This document shows positions 28,901 through 43,900 of a stretch of DNA of 64,000 bases, piece by piece. Source of the DNA: Halicephalobus mephisto (Eukaryota; Nematoda; Chromadorea; Rhabditida; Panagrolaimidae); assembly GCA_009193035.1 (NCBI GenBank), contig SWDT01000026.1, positions 1 through 64,000 of the forward strand, read 5' to 3'. The position numbers and the translations under genes are program-made. A model generated the notes under the pieces. It worked only from the letters and a program-made list of their open reading frames with translations, made no database searches and was not told the origin of the DNA. Position 1 is the first letter of the stretch. Each line of letters starts with the position of its first letter.

Positions 28901-31900
28901 ATCGATTCCTGTCTCGTTTCTGTCGTCAAAAGCCTCAAATCAAATAATGTAATCAAGAGGTCCTCACTGTCGAGAGTTAGAGTTTTAAGTATTCAATGTT
29001 TTTTAAACGTTGTAATAGTTTTAACTTGAATAGCGGTAGAGGGCAAAGAATACAACAGAAAGTAATTTTAAATTTAGTAGGAACTAAAAAGTTGAACCGC
29101 CTTATGGGATAAAAAAATTAATATTTTTAACGGATGAATGACATTTGATCAATATAAAAAATTAGACTCATTTTCTACTTGAAATTAAGTAAAAGTTCAC
29201 TTTTGAAGAATTTCGTCCGGTCCTTAGTGGATATCATGTACGTAACTTGTACATAGTTTCCACTCAGGACCAAGTTAAAAATGTTTTTAAAAACCTCGTA
29301 TTTGGTCCGGAGTGGAAATAATTTCACATTTGATTTCCACTCGAGACCGAGTAGTTTTACTTTTTATTCCTGAGTGCAAATCATACATGATTTTACATAT
29401 TATTCAAATGATATACGTCTTCTAACAAAAGACAAACTAATCAAAGCTGTTGGAATTTTATTCAGCTTTTTCCAAAACAACGAATTTCCTAAAATCTCTT
29501 TCCCAATCTTCCAAAATGAACACTTGCAAAACCACTTTGAAAAAAGCAATGTTTGCATTGGTTGCAAAATTACAATATTCAGCCAAAATCAATCTTACCG
29601 ACGGTTTTTAAAATACATATCATTTCATCATTAACGAGAACAATAAAATATAATTCTTAAGGTTAATAACGATGGAGACTCGATCCCAGGCTGACTTTCA
29701 AAAACAGTATCTTCTCTGAGAACTTTGAGAATAAAAAAGTATTATTCAAGAAGTTTCGTTTTTTCGGAAATTGCCTTTTTCGTCAGGCATTCAAATGGGA
29801 AAAACTGGCTTTTGAATGCCAAGATAACCTGGAGAAGACTTGGAAGTTTAATGGGGTTAGTGAGAGTTCTGCAGAATGGCAATTTGATACTTCCCGACAA
29901 CATTGCAAGACAACTTTGTAAAATATACAACTTACACCATATTTCCGTTCTCTGATCGCAAAAATTACATTCTGAAATTCTCCACTTTTGAAAAAATAGA
30001 AAATTCGGTAAAACGCGTCTATGAATTAAAAATTTACTTTCCGTGGCTAAAACCCATCCAAAGTTTCATTTTCATATTTTTTTGTCTTTTTATGACCAGA
30101 CGTAAGAACTTCCGGATGACTTATGCAAAAAATAAGTTGAAATATTTTTTTAAATCCGGATCTGAAACCACTTGGAGTGAAGTTTAAAGCGTATTTGCTC
30201 AAATTTAATTTTTGACGGCTCTAGATTTTGCAAATAGTGTCAGATTATGATCCCCAAGAGAATATCTAATGGGACAATCAGAGGAAGAAGAGGAAATAAG
30301 ATTAGTCTCACCTTTTAGTCCAGGAGTATCAACTAGTCCATCTGTTACTTTGACGGAAATTTAGAAGACGGAAGTTTCTTAAAATTCGTTACTTTTATTT
30401 TTCTAAAATAAAGTTCAGTTTTGGCAAGAGAAAAATGAAAGGTTGACATTGACAAGTTCAAATTGCTTTGAAAAAATTTTCCGTTAGGATTAGTGTAATG
30501 AAGTATTTTTAATCGGTCTCAAACAATCACAACTAAGATTGAATCTGTAAATAAAAAAATAAAATTAAGTAACAGATACAACTGATTTAAAAATCTGAAC
30601 TTATTCATGAATTTGAAGTAGATTTAGTGATTTTAAATTTTGTAACGTCTTCAATTCTTCGCAAAGTAGAGCTTAATTTGAGATTCAGATAATCTTCATT
30701 GCGAACTTCTCCAACGGTAGTCTGAGAACACAACTAGATGATGTAATATATTAGTGTTCCCTATTATCTTTAGAATAGACAAAAGTCATGGACATTAGCA
30801 AAACCAAATTTTTGAAACTCAGACATTAGTGCAATTTTTCAATTAAAGTTAATATTTCACGATTTCCAGGCAGATCCAATCATATCTTTCAATATTTTTA
30901 AAAAGTAGAACATAATACTGAAGATGATGAAATAACTTACTTTTTTAAATCTCCAGATTTTTCTACACCAGTATCTATAGTATTGTGAATAATCAGCATA
31001 ATTGTCGACTACAAATTCTAATTTAATTTTCTAACTAGGCAAAATTCGCTTTATAATTAACAACGAACTCAAAATTGCGAGAAAAATATAATAATTGTGG
31101 TTTTGGCTACAAAGGCATATTGACAGATGGGCAAAAACAATCTAAGCACTCGGACGGGAATGATTATCACGTCCTGATTGCAACCAGCAAAAGAACAGCC
31201 GACTAAGAGACATTTAAAAATATGTAACGAGATTTATTATATATTCTTTAAAGTTTGCATTCATAATCACGAGTGTTTCTGACACTCGGAATCCGAAACC
31301 AAAATTTGTCATTGCAAGTGTTCATATTCGGAAGGTTAGAAATTGGAAAATGATGTTAACTAAGCAGACGGATAGATTTCTTAGGACATGTACATACATA
31401 TTTCGCCGCGACTATAGTATATGTATCATTCATATTGTAGCATACATGACCGATACTGTAGTTATGTATCATTAATAATACACTATACATACATCATTCG
31501 TATTATAGTATATACATTGATATTGCAGTATCCTACATATCATGTATAATATAATGTATATTGTTTATATCGTAGGATATACACCGTTACTACTGTACTT
31601 AAAATTAACGTAACCAATAACATCCGACTGGTCTTAATTGATTATAGTAAAACAATCAATTGATTTAAAAAACAAACCTGGTCTGAGATACGAACGCCGA
31701 ACTCACCACCGTCATCCCCACCCAGTAGTTGGAAATACGAGAATATTAATTTTCAATAGGATATTTTCACCAAACTTGAAAGCTTGTCTTCAACTGAATG
31801 CTTCTTAGTCCGACAGTTCACACTTTTTAAACTTTCAAAGTTTGCAAACTGGGGCTTCTTGAGATTCAGACTAAACCACTTTCAAAACAGGGTATCACAT

Positions 31901-34900
31901 GTCCAAACAAGTACTATACAAAGGTGATGAGGACAGAAAAGAATTGAAGCGTGATTGAATATGGAAAATTGCTCTCATTTTTGTCAATCATAAAAATTTA
32001 AAAATCCCTGTTTCACGTAAGACTCGAAAAGGAAGTCCCATTGGAATTGCCGGAATTTCCATTGTTGAAGATCATGTTTTCTTTTTTATAGCGATCCAGG
32101 AAATGAATCATTTTTCGAGGGGTTTAGTTATTAAACTTACCAAATGCTGGGTGACGACGTCGTTGGTGAGTAGACGGATCAAAACCATTGTAGGAAATAA
32201 ACCTAAGTACTCGCAAAATTTTATGGAAAGATTTTTGACAAATGTCAAAAAACGCACGAGAAATTTTGGAAATTTTAAAAACTGCGACGTCAGCGAATTT
32301 GAGAGTTTCTGATTTTGACGAAATTTAATAATCGGTTTCGTTATTTTTAGCTTCATCTAAGGATTACGGTAGTAAATTTCTTATCTATACATGAATAGAT
32401 TTGAAAATAGTTTTATTAGTTAAATTTAATAGAAAATTAAAATTTTAATTAAAAATATGCGAAACTTACATAGTCGGCATTTCGGCGGCTTTTTGGTTTT
32501 TCTGCTGTTGCTGTCGAAAAGCAGAAACGATACACACGATAGACTTCAGTTTGAATCCGAAATCTTAGGGACGATACTATCTAAATAACCTCCAGAAATC
32601 AGCTTTGTCGATATAATTAAGTGAAAATTCTTATTAGTTTTCTTCGATTCAAAAATAATGTCGCAATCCAAAATAAGAATTGACAATTTTAGAAATACTT
32701 GCAGGAAGTTGTGGGGGCCAATTTCAAAGAATTTGTCTGAAACTGGGTGTTACTAATGCCTTCCCAACAGCTTCAATAGTTCAACCGAATCAATTAGAAT
32801 TCCCAGACGCGGTTAGCGTTGATCGGATTAAAACTTCCTTGAGGAGGGTTGTAGGGTCTTTCTCGCGTCAAAATTACAAAAACAAATAACACATAGTGGC
32901 TAAAAATTAAACTGATATAAGTTTATTCGGAAATTATAACTGTCAATTTTATGTTCTTGGTCACCTCTCATGGAACAACACCCCAAGTGCGTTACCTATT
33001 AAACTCTCCCTCAGGCAGTTTGCCGTTCTTTATAAACTTTAGACTTGTCAAGAGTTCTTAGAAATTTTAAAATATAACCACGCTTCCCATCTTTTACAAG
33101 GTTTATGTCGTCAGATTCGACAAGTGCCTTTGGCATCTAAAGCGTGTGGAAAAAATAAGTTTTATAAACTACAAAACCAATAATAACGAAAATAATCGTT
33201 ATTACATTTTGAGCGTTTTACATTTCTGGATGGACTAAAACTCATCTACCGTTCTCTGAAATAGGATTTGGCAGGAATTCAAATTTGAAAGAAACGGAAA
33301 AATGAGAGAGCAAAGTTGGACAAGCTTTTAACACGGCGAAGACGGTTGAAAATTGACACATTTCAGTAGCGAAAAAGAATAGAAACCAATCACTAGAAAA
33401 AATTCAACGAAGAAAAAGTGGCAGGAAGTTTTCCGGAAGAAAGAGTGCAACTGACAACTACTGCATGAACCAAACGGGATAGGTTATGCTAGATTTGTTA
33501 GCTCCAGTTGAATGTGACATGTTAATTCGCTGATCATTTAAGATTAAACACAAAATTCATCTTGACAGAAGATTGCAGGTTTCGGAGATGTAATTGTATT
33601 TCCGCAAAATTCAGTTATGAGAAATGTTTTAAATTTTAAATTTGAAAATTTCTAGTTATTTCCCCAGGCGCTGATTATTCAAAAAACAAATAACATTCAG
33701 AACACTTCGGAAAGGAACAAGCTATAGTTCGTGAATCCCAAAAAAATTAAACAGCTTGTCATTAAGTGGGCGATCTGCAAAAAATAAGAAATACGAATCC
33801 AGGGTTATTTTTATAAAAAATCACCGAACTCAACAAGGGACGTTCTGTGATAATTGAGCAAATAAAATATATTTATTCCTAGTGAATAAAGAACGGATAA
33901 AGTCGTAATCTGGGAGAAAATCAATCTTCATAACTGCGACGAAGAATAATTTTGGAATTTTTAACTGTAAAAATAATACGAAATTTACCAAGTTCTGATT
34001 ATATCTAAGTTTTTAGAATTCTTAATTGTCAGAAATCAAAGAAAAGTTAACTATTTCGACATGGTAAATGATATTTAAATTTTCAAAAATTTTAATCATC
34101 AGAATTTAAAAAAGTTAATATAAATATTGCAATGTATATTTTGCTATATTTAAGTTTTCGAAAATATTTATCATCAAAATTGGTACTACGGAAATAACCT
34201 AAAAATTTCACTATTTGATTATATTTAAATCTTTAACTAAGAGAATTCAGAGACGTTATTTAATATATATCGAAATAGTTATACTAATTCTAAAATACTT
34301 AACTGAGAAAATTCAGATATATTGATATTTCGACATATATTAAATTACTTTGAAATTTTTAACTATCAAAATTTAGAAATATAAGTTAATATAAATATTT
34401 CGACAAGATTCTAGTCATGTTAAAACTTTTTAGTTTTCTTAAATCCACACAAAATAAGAATCTGATTCAAATTTTAGTCTTTTTGTAGAAAATTTACTCA
34501 TAATTAATTCAAAAAGTAAACTTATTTTCTAGCCGAATTTTAAAAATCCAAAAAAATTTACACTATTTTGTTTATCATCGTCGAAATTCAATTTTTTTCG
34601 TTAATTAATAATGATACTAAAACATATCAGAAATTGAATTTTGATGACTGCTTACAGTAATGCAAAAAATTAGGAAAATCATTATGAATATAAAAAATTA
34701 CAATTTTCGGAATCACGGAAAATAACAATTTAAAAAACAACTGCAAAACTAACTTCCGGGTTCAAAAATATAAAGAATTCCAAAATTGGAAGTCAATTGC
34801 CTTCAAAGTTAATAAAATAAATCAGTTCAGTTGAACAAAATTAGAAAATTTCATTTTCGATGAGACTTCAACCTGTAATGTAAGGAAAATAGGAGGATGT

Positions 34901-37900
34901 GAAATTACTTTATTAACGATTTAGGTTTATATTTAAATTTTTCCTAAAATGACATAATTTAAAACGAAAAAGCACAATCATCACTGAAAAGAAGTTTGTA
35001 TTCTTTTATAATTTTGTTCATTTAAGATATTTCTAATTATTATCATTAAACCCACCGTTTTCGAAAATATAATTGACCATCAAAAATTGCAAGAATTAAA
35101 ATTCTTCAAATTTACATCGACTCATACGATATCCTTAGGATTTCCGATTTATAAATTTAGTTTTTTCCACTCGGAGTAAAATTCATCTAGTTTGGGGATT
35201 TCCTGTTTTAGTACAAAAAACGCTGCCTAGTTTAAAGCCGTTGTGTCTGACGTTTATTTGAAAGGCGCGAATGCCGATTTTCATTGATGCCGGAAAACTT
35301 TTAACTCCTTTATTCTTTTCTCTCTTTTATTTTTTATTCGAACACTAAACTGTCACTTTCAATGCCAGTTGAGCGTAAAAAAGACAGACGATGACATAAT
35401 TGAAGGAATTAATATAGATGTTATTAGATTTAAATGGGGATAAATATAACTACACAGAAGTATGTAGTCTTGTATATCTACATATAGGTGTATATGTGTC
35501 CATATAGCTGTATATAGATTCATATTTAGACATAGAAGTTTGTATACAAGCATATATACGGTCATCTCTAGATACACACATCCGCATATGTGGACACTTT
35601 TAATATCTCATCTTTGAACTCAAAAACACTTGTATTGAATCCATTTCCTTCCTGGCTTTTCGAAGAATATGAAACTCAATACCAAATTTTCCCACAAATC
35701 CGTAGAATAAACATTGTCCTCCTAACAATGATGGAACTCTTCCGTCTCAGGGCTTTTCCAAAAACTTTGGATCAACGCCTGCGGCAAAAGTGTCATGTGC
35801 TAATTGACAAGTTTGTCATTTCGTCAAAGGTGATATCCCAACCTGAGGAACTAAAGAAAATAAATATGGCCGATTTTCAACAATAATAGGCATTAGTAAC
35901 AACATGATAAAAACACAGATTCCAATTCCAAATGATTTATATTGTTATGATCTATAAAGCAAATTTTGCAAGTTTTTAGAAAGCAACATGAAGCCTGGGA
36001 GGATTTTTCCGGAACGGAATAAATTGAGTTGTAGTTGATGCCAAAAATTGCAGAGCAAACAGCAAAGTCATCTGGAAGAAGGGGTAGATTATTGAGCTTC
36101 CTTTTTTGGAACAGGAGAAAATGTTAGCACGCTGTTCTTAAAACTGTTGACTATAAGTTTGTTCAAAGCATAAAAGAACAAACCTTATGCTTAGATTCAC
36201 ATCAAGACCGATTTTCAAGTCTTATTCAGAGTTGAGAACTATTTGGTTTTATTTTTGGATAAGATCAAATTCAAAATCCTCACATAGAGAATTCTCAATG
36301 AGATCTTTGAAATGAGTTGGATTTTCCATTGTCTTAAAAGTAGTTACATAACTTTAATAGATCTCCAAAAGTTTGAAATCTCTAAAAAATCATTGTATTT
36401 TTTAAGTACTTCCTTTAGTATCAAATTCTAAATCCATCATTAGTGTAACGGTAATTTGACAAAGTACGATCAATTAAAAAATGAATAAAACTGGTTATAT
36501 TTTTGATTATTTGCTTTTTAGTTGAGTTAGATTTACACAAGAATGATTAGGATTAAAAAAGAACATAACTATTAGGGTTACACTCAACAAGAAAAGGATG
36601 CAAGTCTAAATTTACAAAGGAGATCATGTTACAACAAAATACTTAAAACACAAATTCATAAGGGAAACAACTCCATCAAGAACCCTACATGATAATGTTC
36701 ATTTATTGTAATAACTGACAGCCAAGTAAAGAATATAACAATTAACTATTAAAAATAAAAAATCTGTTTTGATTAATATAGTGCTTAGAATTTAATACAA
36801 CTTTATAAATTTCATAATAATAATTGTAATTCTGGAATTTTAGAAGACATTGAATTCCTTCCACGATCTCCATCGAAAACCAGAAAAATCCAACCATTGG
36901 AAATTACTGCTGGTCTCAGGGACATTGAAACCAGAGATGGAAGTCCTGAAAGGACCTTCATGTGTACCGTCAACGATGACGACAAGGTTCAGGTCCAATG
37001 GTAAGCCTTGTTCTTACTCACTGTACTTTTACAATTCCTTATAACAGTCCTATTTATCTAATAAATCCAAATTTTCCAGGCTCAAGAACGGTGTTCCTAT
37101 TGATGATTCTCTCATTGGGGTTAAATACTTCCCAACTAAGGACACCAGTCGGTTCTCTCTCAGAATCCGGAACATTGATCCATCTGATGAAGGAACTTAT
37201 ACCATCAGGCTGGAAAGAGAAGAGAAAGTACTCCAATCTGACGGAAAACTCAAAGTCAAAAAGCTCGAAGTTCCTGAAGACGACGACTTTATCAGAAACA
37301 CCACTGCCAGAACTTCCGCCACTTCAGATTCCAGAAGAAAGAAGCAAACAAGGACTCCCTCTGATGACGAGCCAATCTTTGATTCTCCTCCGTTCTTCCA
37401 TTACACCTTAGAAGACGAAACAGTCAAGGAAGGAGACAGAATGGTCCTTTCTGTAACAAATACAACAATGCCAGAACCTGATGTGGAATGGTTCAAGAAC
37501 GGAATCCAGGTCTTTTCTGACGAACTAAAGTATTCCATGAGGAAAGACAAAGGCAGATATGAGCTTATTATCCATTGCTGTGAGTTATCAGATGATGCGG
37601 ATTGGAAGGCCATTGGAACAAACAAATTTGGTACTTGTGAAAGTTCTTGTCATCTTACTGTGGAGAAAGTAGACAAAATCAAAGGCCCAGAATTCCTCAG
37701 GGAACTCGACAATGAAACTGTGTTTGAGAAATCTATATTGAAACTGGAAGTTACAGTAGTCTCAGATGACCCAGTTACAGTAACCTGGTTCAAGGATGGA
37801 GTTAAAGTCATTCCAGGAAAGGAATTCAGGTTGATGTCAGATGAGAAGGTACATGCACTCAGTATTCTTGACGTCAGAAGACGACATGCTGGAAATTATG

Positions 37901-40900
37901 TCGTTGAAGCAGTCAGTTCCTCAGGAAAAGCCAAAACAGAATCCAGAGTTATCGTAAGACCCTCGAGAGAATTCAAACATGAAGAAGAAGAGGCCCATGC
38001 TCCGATCATCAGAATGCCTCTTCCACCGAGCAGAGAACTTCCAGAAGGCGGCGAAGTCATCTTAACTTGTGCTGTAACCGGAATCCCAACTCCGGAAATC
38101 ACATGGTACAAGGACGATGAACAAGTCTACTTTGCCGGACTAACTTACTCAAACGGATTAGCTCAATTGGTGATACCGTTAGCAGCAGTGTCACATAGTG
38201 GAGTCTACACTTGTGTGGCCAAGAATGACCATGGCAGTGTGAGATCCATTGGAATGGTTTACATCACACGTAAGTTAATTTTTAAATTAAAAAAAAAGTT
38301 TTAACTCTGTCAAAAGTGCAATATTTAGTGTATTTTAAATAATATCCTTTGACGGATTAAAGCATTTCATAAATATAATTTCCACTTAGAATCGAATGAA
38401 ACTTATTCGAAAAAACTATTACTTCTATAATCCTAAGTGAAAATTACATACATGTGATTTTGCATATAAACTAAGAATCATATTTTTTAAATATCATAAT
38501 TTTCAACTGATTGTGATGTTTGTTATGGTAATTTTTCATTGATTTTCGAACAAATATTTTTAAAACATCATTCGTAGTTCAAAATTACATTTCGACTGCT
38601 AATAGAAATCTATATTAATTTCAGCATCTGAATCAAAATCCAACTCCGCACCCAAGTTCCTCGACACTCTCATCAACTCGTCCATCATGGAAAATAGCGA
38701 AATCAATCTCGAATGCACTGTCCAAGGAAAACCTCCTCCATCTATTACTTGGTATCACGATGGTCTCAAGATGCTCAAAGATCACAGAATGATGCAGTAC
38801 ATTGACCGTAATGGAACTATCAAGTTGACGATCATGAGAGCTCGACCAGATGATGCAGGGGAGTACAGTTGTGAAGCCGAGAATCATCTAGGAAAGGATT
38901 GGACTCACTGTCAAGTCAAAGTCATGTCTACGGGAATAAATCGATCAAGATCTCCCTCCCCAACACCACCAAGATCCAACAGAGCTCCAGTGATCACCAG
39001 ACATCTCTGTGACGCCAAAGTTCATGAAGGAAACAGAGAGCTGCTTGAATGTGAAGTGGATGCTTATCCAGAACCTTCGGTCGAGTGGCTCCACGATGGT
39101 AATCTCGTGGCTGAATCCAAGACTCTCAGAACTTACTTCGATGGCAGAATAGCCTTCTTGAAGCTCTATGAAGCTCACAAGGAACACCAAGGATCCTACG
39201 AATGTAAAATCGAAAACAAACTAGGTTCAGTTACTTCCAAGGCTCAGATTACTGTGGAATCCACAGAAGAAAGTCAAGAAGACTACGTCCCCAACATGCC
39301 TAGATTCCTTTCAAAGTTGGAAGATCAGACAATCGTCAAAGAAGGCCAAACTGTACGTTTGATGGTGGATGTCGATGGAAATCCTGAACCAAAGATCAAA
39401 TGGCTGTTCAACGGTAAGGCTATTCAATGTGGTTTTGGAGCTCAAGCAAAGAGAGAAGAAAACCACTGTGAACTAGAAATCCAAAGCTTCGACAAAAGCT
39501 GGATCGGAACGATTACAGCTGTGGCTACGAATCTGTATGGAGATGTTCATTCTTCTACCGAAATTGGATTTTATAAAAGTGAGTTTTCATGACTATTTTG
39601 TTATGAACTCTATGAAAATTTGCATTTTTAGAAGAAATTGAAAAACCAAAAACTGTGAAAAAAGAAAAAACTCTAACACCGGAAGAAAGTTTTGAATCTC
39701 CATCAACACTTCAACAAAGCTTGGAAGTTCCAACTTCAGAGGAGCCTCCAGCTTCAGCTCCTGAGGAACCCTCGGCTTCACTTCCTGAGGAATCTATAAC
39801 CTCAGTTCCAGCTCCTGAAGAACCTTCAACTACAGCTCCGATCTTTTCTGAATCCCTTCAGGACCAAACAGTTCTCGCTGGCTCTACGGCAACCCTGAAG
39901 TGCATTGTTAAAGGAGTCCCTCATCCGGAGATCAACTGGCTGAAGGACAATGAACCCCTCAAGAAATCCAAAAGATGCCAAGTTTCTTGTGACGACGATG
40001 GATCTTGCTACTTGACAATCACTTCTTGCAAAGCTTCAGATGCCGGAATATACATGTGCACAGCGAAGAACGACTTCGGAGTTGTATCTTCTGACTGCAC
40101 TCTTACCGTAGCTTCAAAAGCTGGTCCTGACAAACATCTAATCACAGCTGATACTGCTGACAAACCTAAAGAGAAACCAAAATTCAAAAGAAAACCAAAT
40201 CCCAAGATTACTGTAACCGAAGGAAGCAAAGTCGAGATCATAGCGAAAGCTACCGGAGAACCGACACCTTCGACGACTTGGATGAGGGATGGAAGGGAGA
40301 TTTCGAGGCAGAACAAGGCTTGCAAGACTTGGCTGACTGGAAACGGAGAAACCGTTTTGGAGATTGAATGTGCTGTACTGAAGAGCTCTGGAAAATACTC
40401 CTGTGTAGCAGTGAATTCTGAAGGCAAAGATGTCATAGAAACAGAACTCATTGTGACAAAGAAAAGTAAGTTTTGGAAATTGAATATGATTTATTTTAAA
40501 ATTCATTTATTTAACTGCTATAGGGAGTCTGATAACTTAGAATTAAGAAACTACAGTATATTTAATGAATTTCCGAACTAAGCGAAATAGTTTCATTTTC
40601 GAAAATTGTTCCAATTATACTTTTCAGAATTTAACCAGTTTTTTAATATTTCAAAATCATAAAATCAAAATTTTACAATTTTTAATCTGAATTGGAAAAT
40701 TCTAGAACTTGAGAGAATATTTAAGAATTTCTTTAAAAATTTAAATAATTTTTCACTGATGGTTGTTAACTGTGTAAAGAAATCAAAGTATGATAAAAAA
40801 TAGGAATATTTTTAAATTACAAAACTGTATAATACCAGTGTAATACATTTAATCAATCGAAATTTCAGAACTTGTTACTATTCAATCAACTCCGAAACTT

Positions 40901-43900
40901 CCGAAATTCACAGAGCTTCTAATTGACTTCGGAGTAGTTTCTGGACATCCAGCAGTCCTCAAATGCTCTGTAACTGGAGATCCAGAACCTTCTCTCCAGT
41001 GGTTCTTTATCGACGACTCTAGAAGATCCATTCCAATTTCGGAAATCAAACATTCTCCATGGACAGAATTCCGTCAAGGAGAGGAAGTAGAACTCAGATC
41101 TTCTGCTGTCTTCAAACCCCAACAAGGCACCTATCAGTGTGTTGCTACGAATGAAAAAGGCACAGCTACTACTCAGTGTTACTTGCTCATCGGGGAAACC
41201 AGGGAAGACATTCCTGCAGGACCTCCTAGGTTTGTCAAATGCCTGAGGGACATAAAGAGCCCAATTGGTGAATCCGTGGAATTGGAGGTAGTAGTCGCTG
41301 GAGAGCCATTGCCTGAGGTAATCTGGTTCCACAACGATCAGAAAATTGAAGAAAATCAAAATTACAAGGTTTGTTTTTTTCGAAAACTTGTCATTAAATA
41401 ATTTCAAAGTTACAATTATTTGCAATTAAAAACTTAATGATCATTTTTGAAGTTAAATCATAATTCTGAAAGTAGGGACAAACCTATGAAAAATATACTT
41501 ATATTTATCTCCGTTGATCAAAATTCATCTTCGTTAAAATTAAAAATTGTTCTTTTTACGATGATATTTTTAGATTGTCTTCACTTCTCCAAACAAGAGC
41601 ACTCTTTCCATCTCCACAGTATCTCCTTCCATCATTGGCAGGTATACTGTAGTGGCTGAGAACATTTATGGAGCTGTCAAGACGAGCTCCCAACTCATGG
41701 TTGGAACTGAATCCAGTGAACCTAAGAAGAAGGAAAAACCGAAAAGAACCATCTCCGACATTTCCACCACTTCCGATCCCAGGAAGATCCAGAAGAAAGG
41801 AGTTCCTCCTACTTTCGTCGTGGGACTCGCTGACATGGACTTGACTGCAGGGGACACTGCTGCAGTGGCGGGGAAACTGGCCAAGAAGAGACGGCACAAT
41901 ATCGAAGAAGATCCAAAATCCTTGAAAGAGTCAATTGTAGCTAAATTAAGTACCACCGAAGATGACGCCAGTTCCGGAGGTTACTTGTCTCCTATTCAAT
42001 CCCCTATGGCTTCTAGAAAGAATCCCGAACCATCGACGACATTGGAGGAAATCCGTCAAGCAATAACAGCAAGAAATAAAAATCCATGTCGACCGAAATT
42101 CCTCGTCAAACCCAAACCTAAGAAATTAATCGAAGAATTCAAATCCCTAAGACTGAAAACTGCTATATCTGGAAATCCACATCCAAATGTCCAATGGGAT
42201 AGAAACGGAGTGATTCTGGAAACTGGGAACAAATTTTCCATCTACAACGATGGGGATTTCTACTATCTTGAAGTCCATCACTTCTCTTCTGTGGATCAAG
42301 GCTTCTACAACTGCACAGCCACGAATTCAATCGGATTCGCCACTTGCACCAGTGAAGTCGGAGTAGAACCAGGAAACGACTCTCCTATGGAATTGTTAAA
42401 GAAGAAGCTCCACAAAACTCCGAAAATTCCAAGTTTCATTGAACAATTGCCAGAGGAAATGAAGGTCAAACCGAGTCAGAAGTTGTCCTTAGTATGTTCT
42501 GTCTCGGGGTACCCATCTCCTTCGGTAACTTGGATGAAAGATGGATCTGTCGTAAATCCAGTCAAAGACAAATATTCATTTTTCTACGACGGAGAATGTG
42601 CGACGATGGTTTTCACAGAAATCACTACACTGGATTCTGGGGACTATTCTTGTGTCGCAGAGAACACTGTTGGAAAAGAATCTTCTACCATGAGATTAAT
42701 CGTTGACAAGCCTGAGATTAATGAATCCGAAGGCTTCGTCCCTAAATTCCTCAACAGCAAACTAAAAATCCGAAAAACTGTTGATGGAGAACCCGTTAAA
42801 ATCATCGCTGAACTGATTGAAGGAACTGAGCCGATTTATCTGAAATGGCTCTTCAACAAAATGGAAATCGGAGAAAACCTGAACTTTACCTGTACTAGAG
42901 AAGGAAAGCACCCAGTTCTAATAATCAAAGATGCCTTCCCGGAAGATTCCGGAGAATACATCTGCATAGCTGACAACAAATACGGATCAGCCAAATGTCA
43001 CATAGATGTAACTGTGACAGGTAGGGTTATTAATTGCAATTAATTACCGTAATTACATTTAATATTAGATTTTTCAAAATTAACTGCGTAATGCTTCCAT
43101 GCGTATTTTTCACATTTGGCACACAAAAGTAATCCCAATATGCTGGTAAATATCTTGAGTATGATGTATAAGTATATTAAATCCAATGTATCGATATATT
43201 AAATATAGTATACCAGTACATCAGAATCATTTTAATGTGTCCATACATTATATATCACTTACTGTTTTTATATGCGTAGTTAACTTTCTAAGTCTTCTTC
43301 ACACAAAAAATAGTTCTAATATACCAATACGTAATTAAACTCGCTATATCAGTAACTTAAATCCAACATATCGATATATTAAATATAGTATATCCGATAT
43401 ATCAGAATCATTTTAATATATCCATACATTATATTATGCACTATTTTTTGCATATATAGTACGCACTTTAAAATGGATCAAGAAATTAAATTTGTTTGCA
43501 TTCTAAATAAATCATGGTGCATAACTGTAAGGGATTGTATATTCTGAATAACGTTCCGCATTTTCACTATAGGAATCTAAACTGAAAGCACTTTTAATAT
43601 TACTTATACATTGTCTCTGTAGGTAATATTTTTGAAATTGAAAATATTATAATTTAAAATCAACTAAATCTACCATAATATGATTTTTTAACTGTACGAT
43701 TTAATTCTGGTTGTACTTTTTACAAATAAGTTACAATAACCACTCATTACTATCTTTCTAAATTACTGAATTTATGACTAATTGTTCGAAAGACCGATTC
43801 CTTGGTTTACTTCGAATTTTTCCCAAACTTGGATAATTAGACTTTTTTAAATTATAACAAACGCGATATAAAAAAAACGATACAATTGATGGAATTTCTA

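Noticed and set aside
35590..35886. 98-codon open frame on the plus strand
   Set aside because: Length is within chance for this composition, and no family resemblance, splice context or partner exons were seen.
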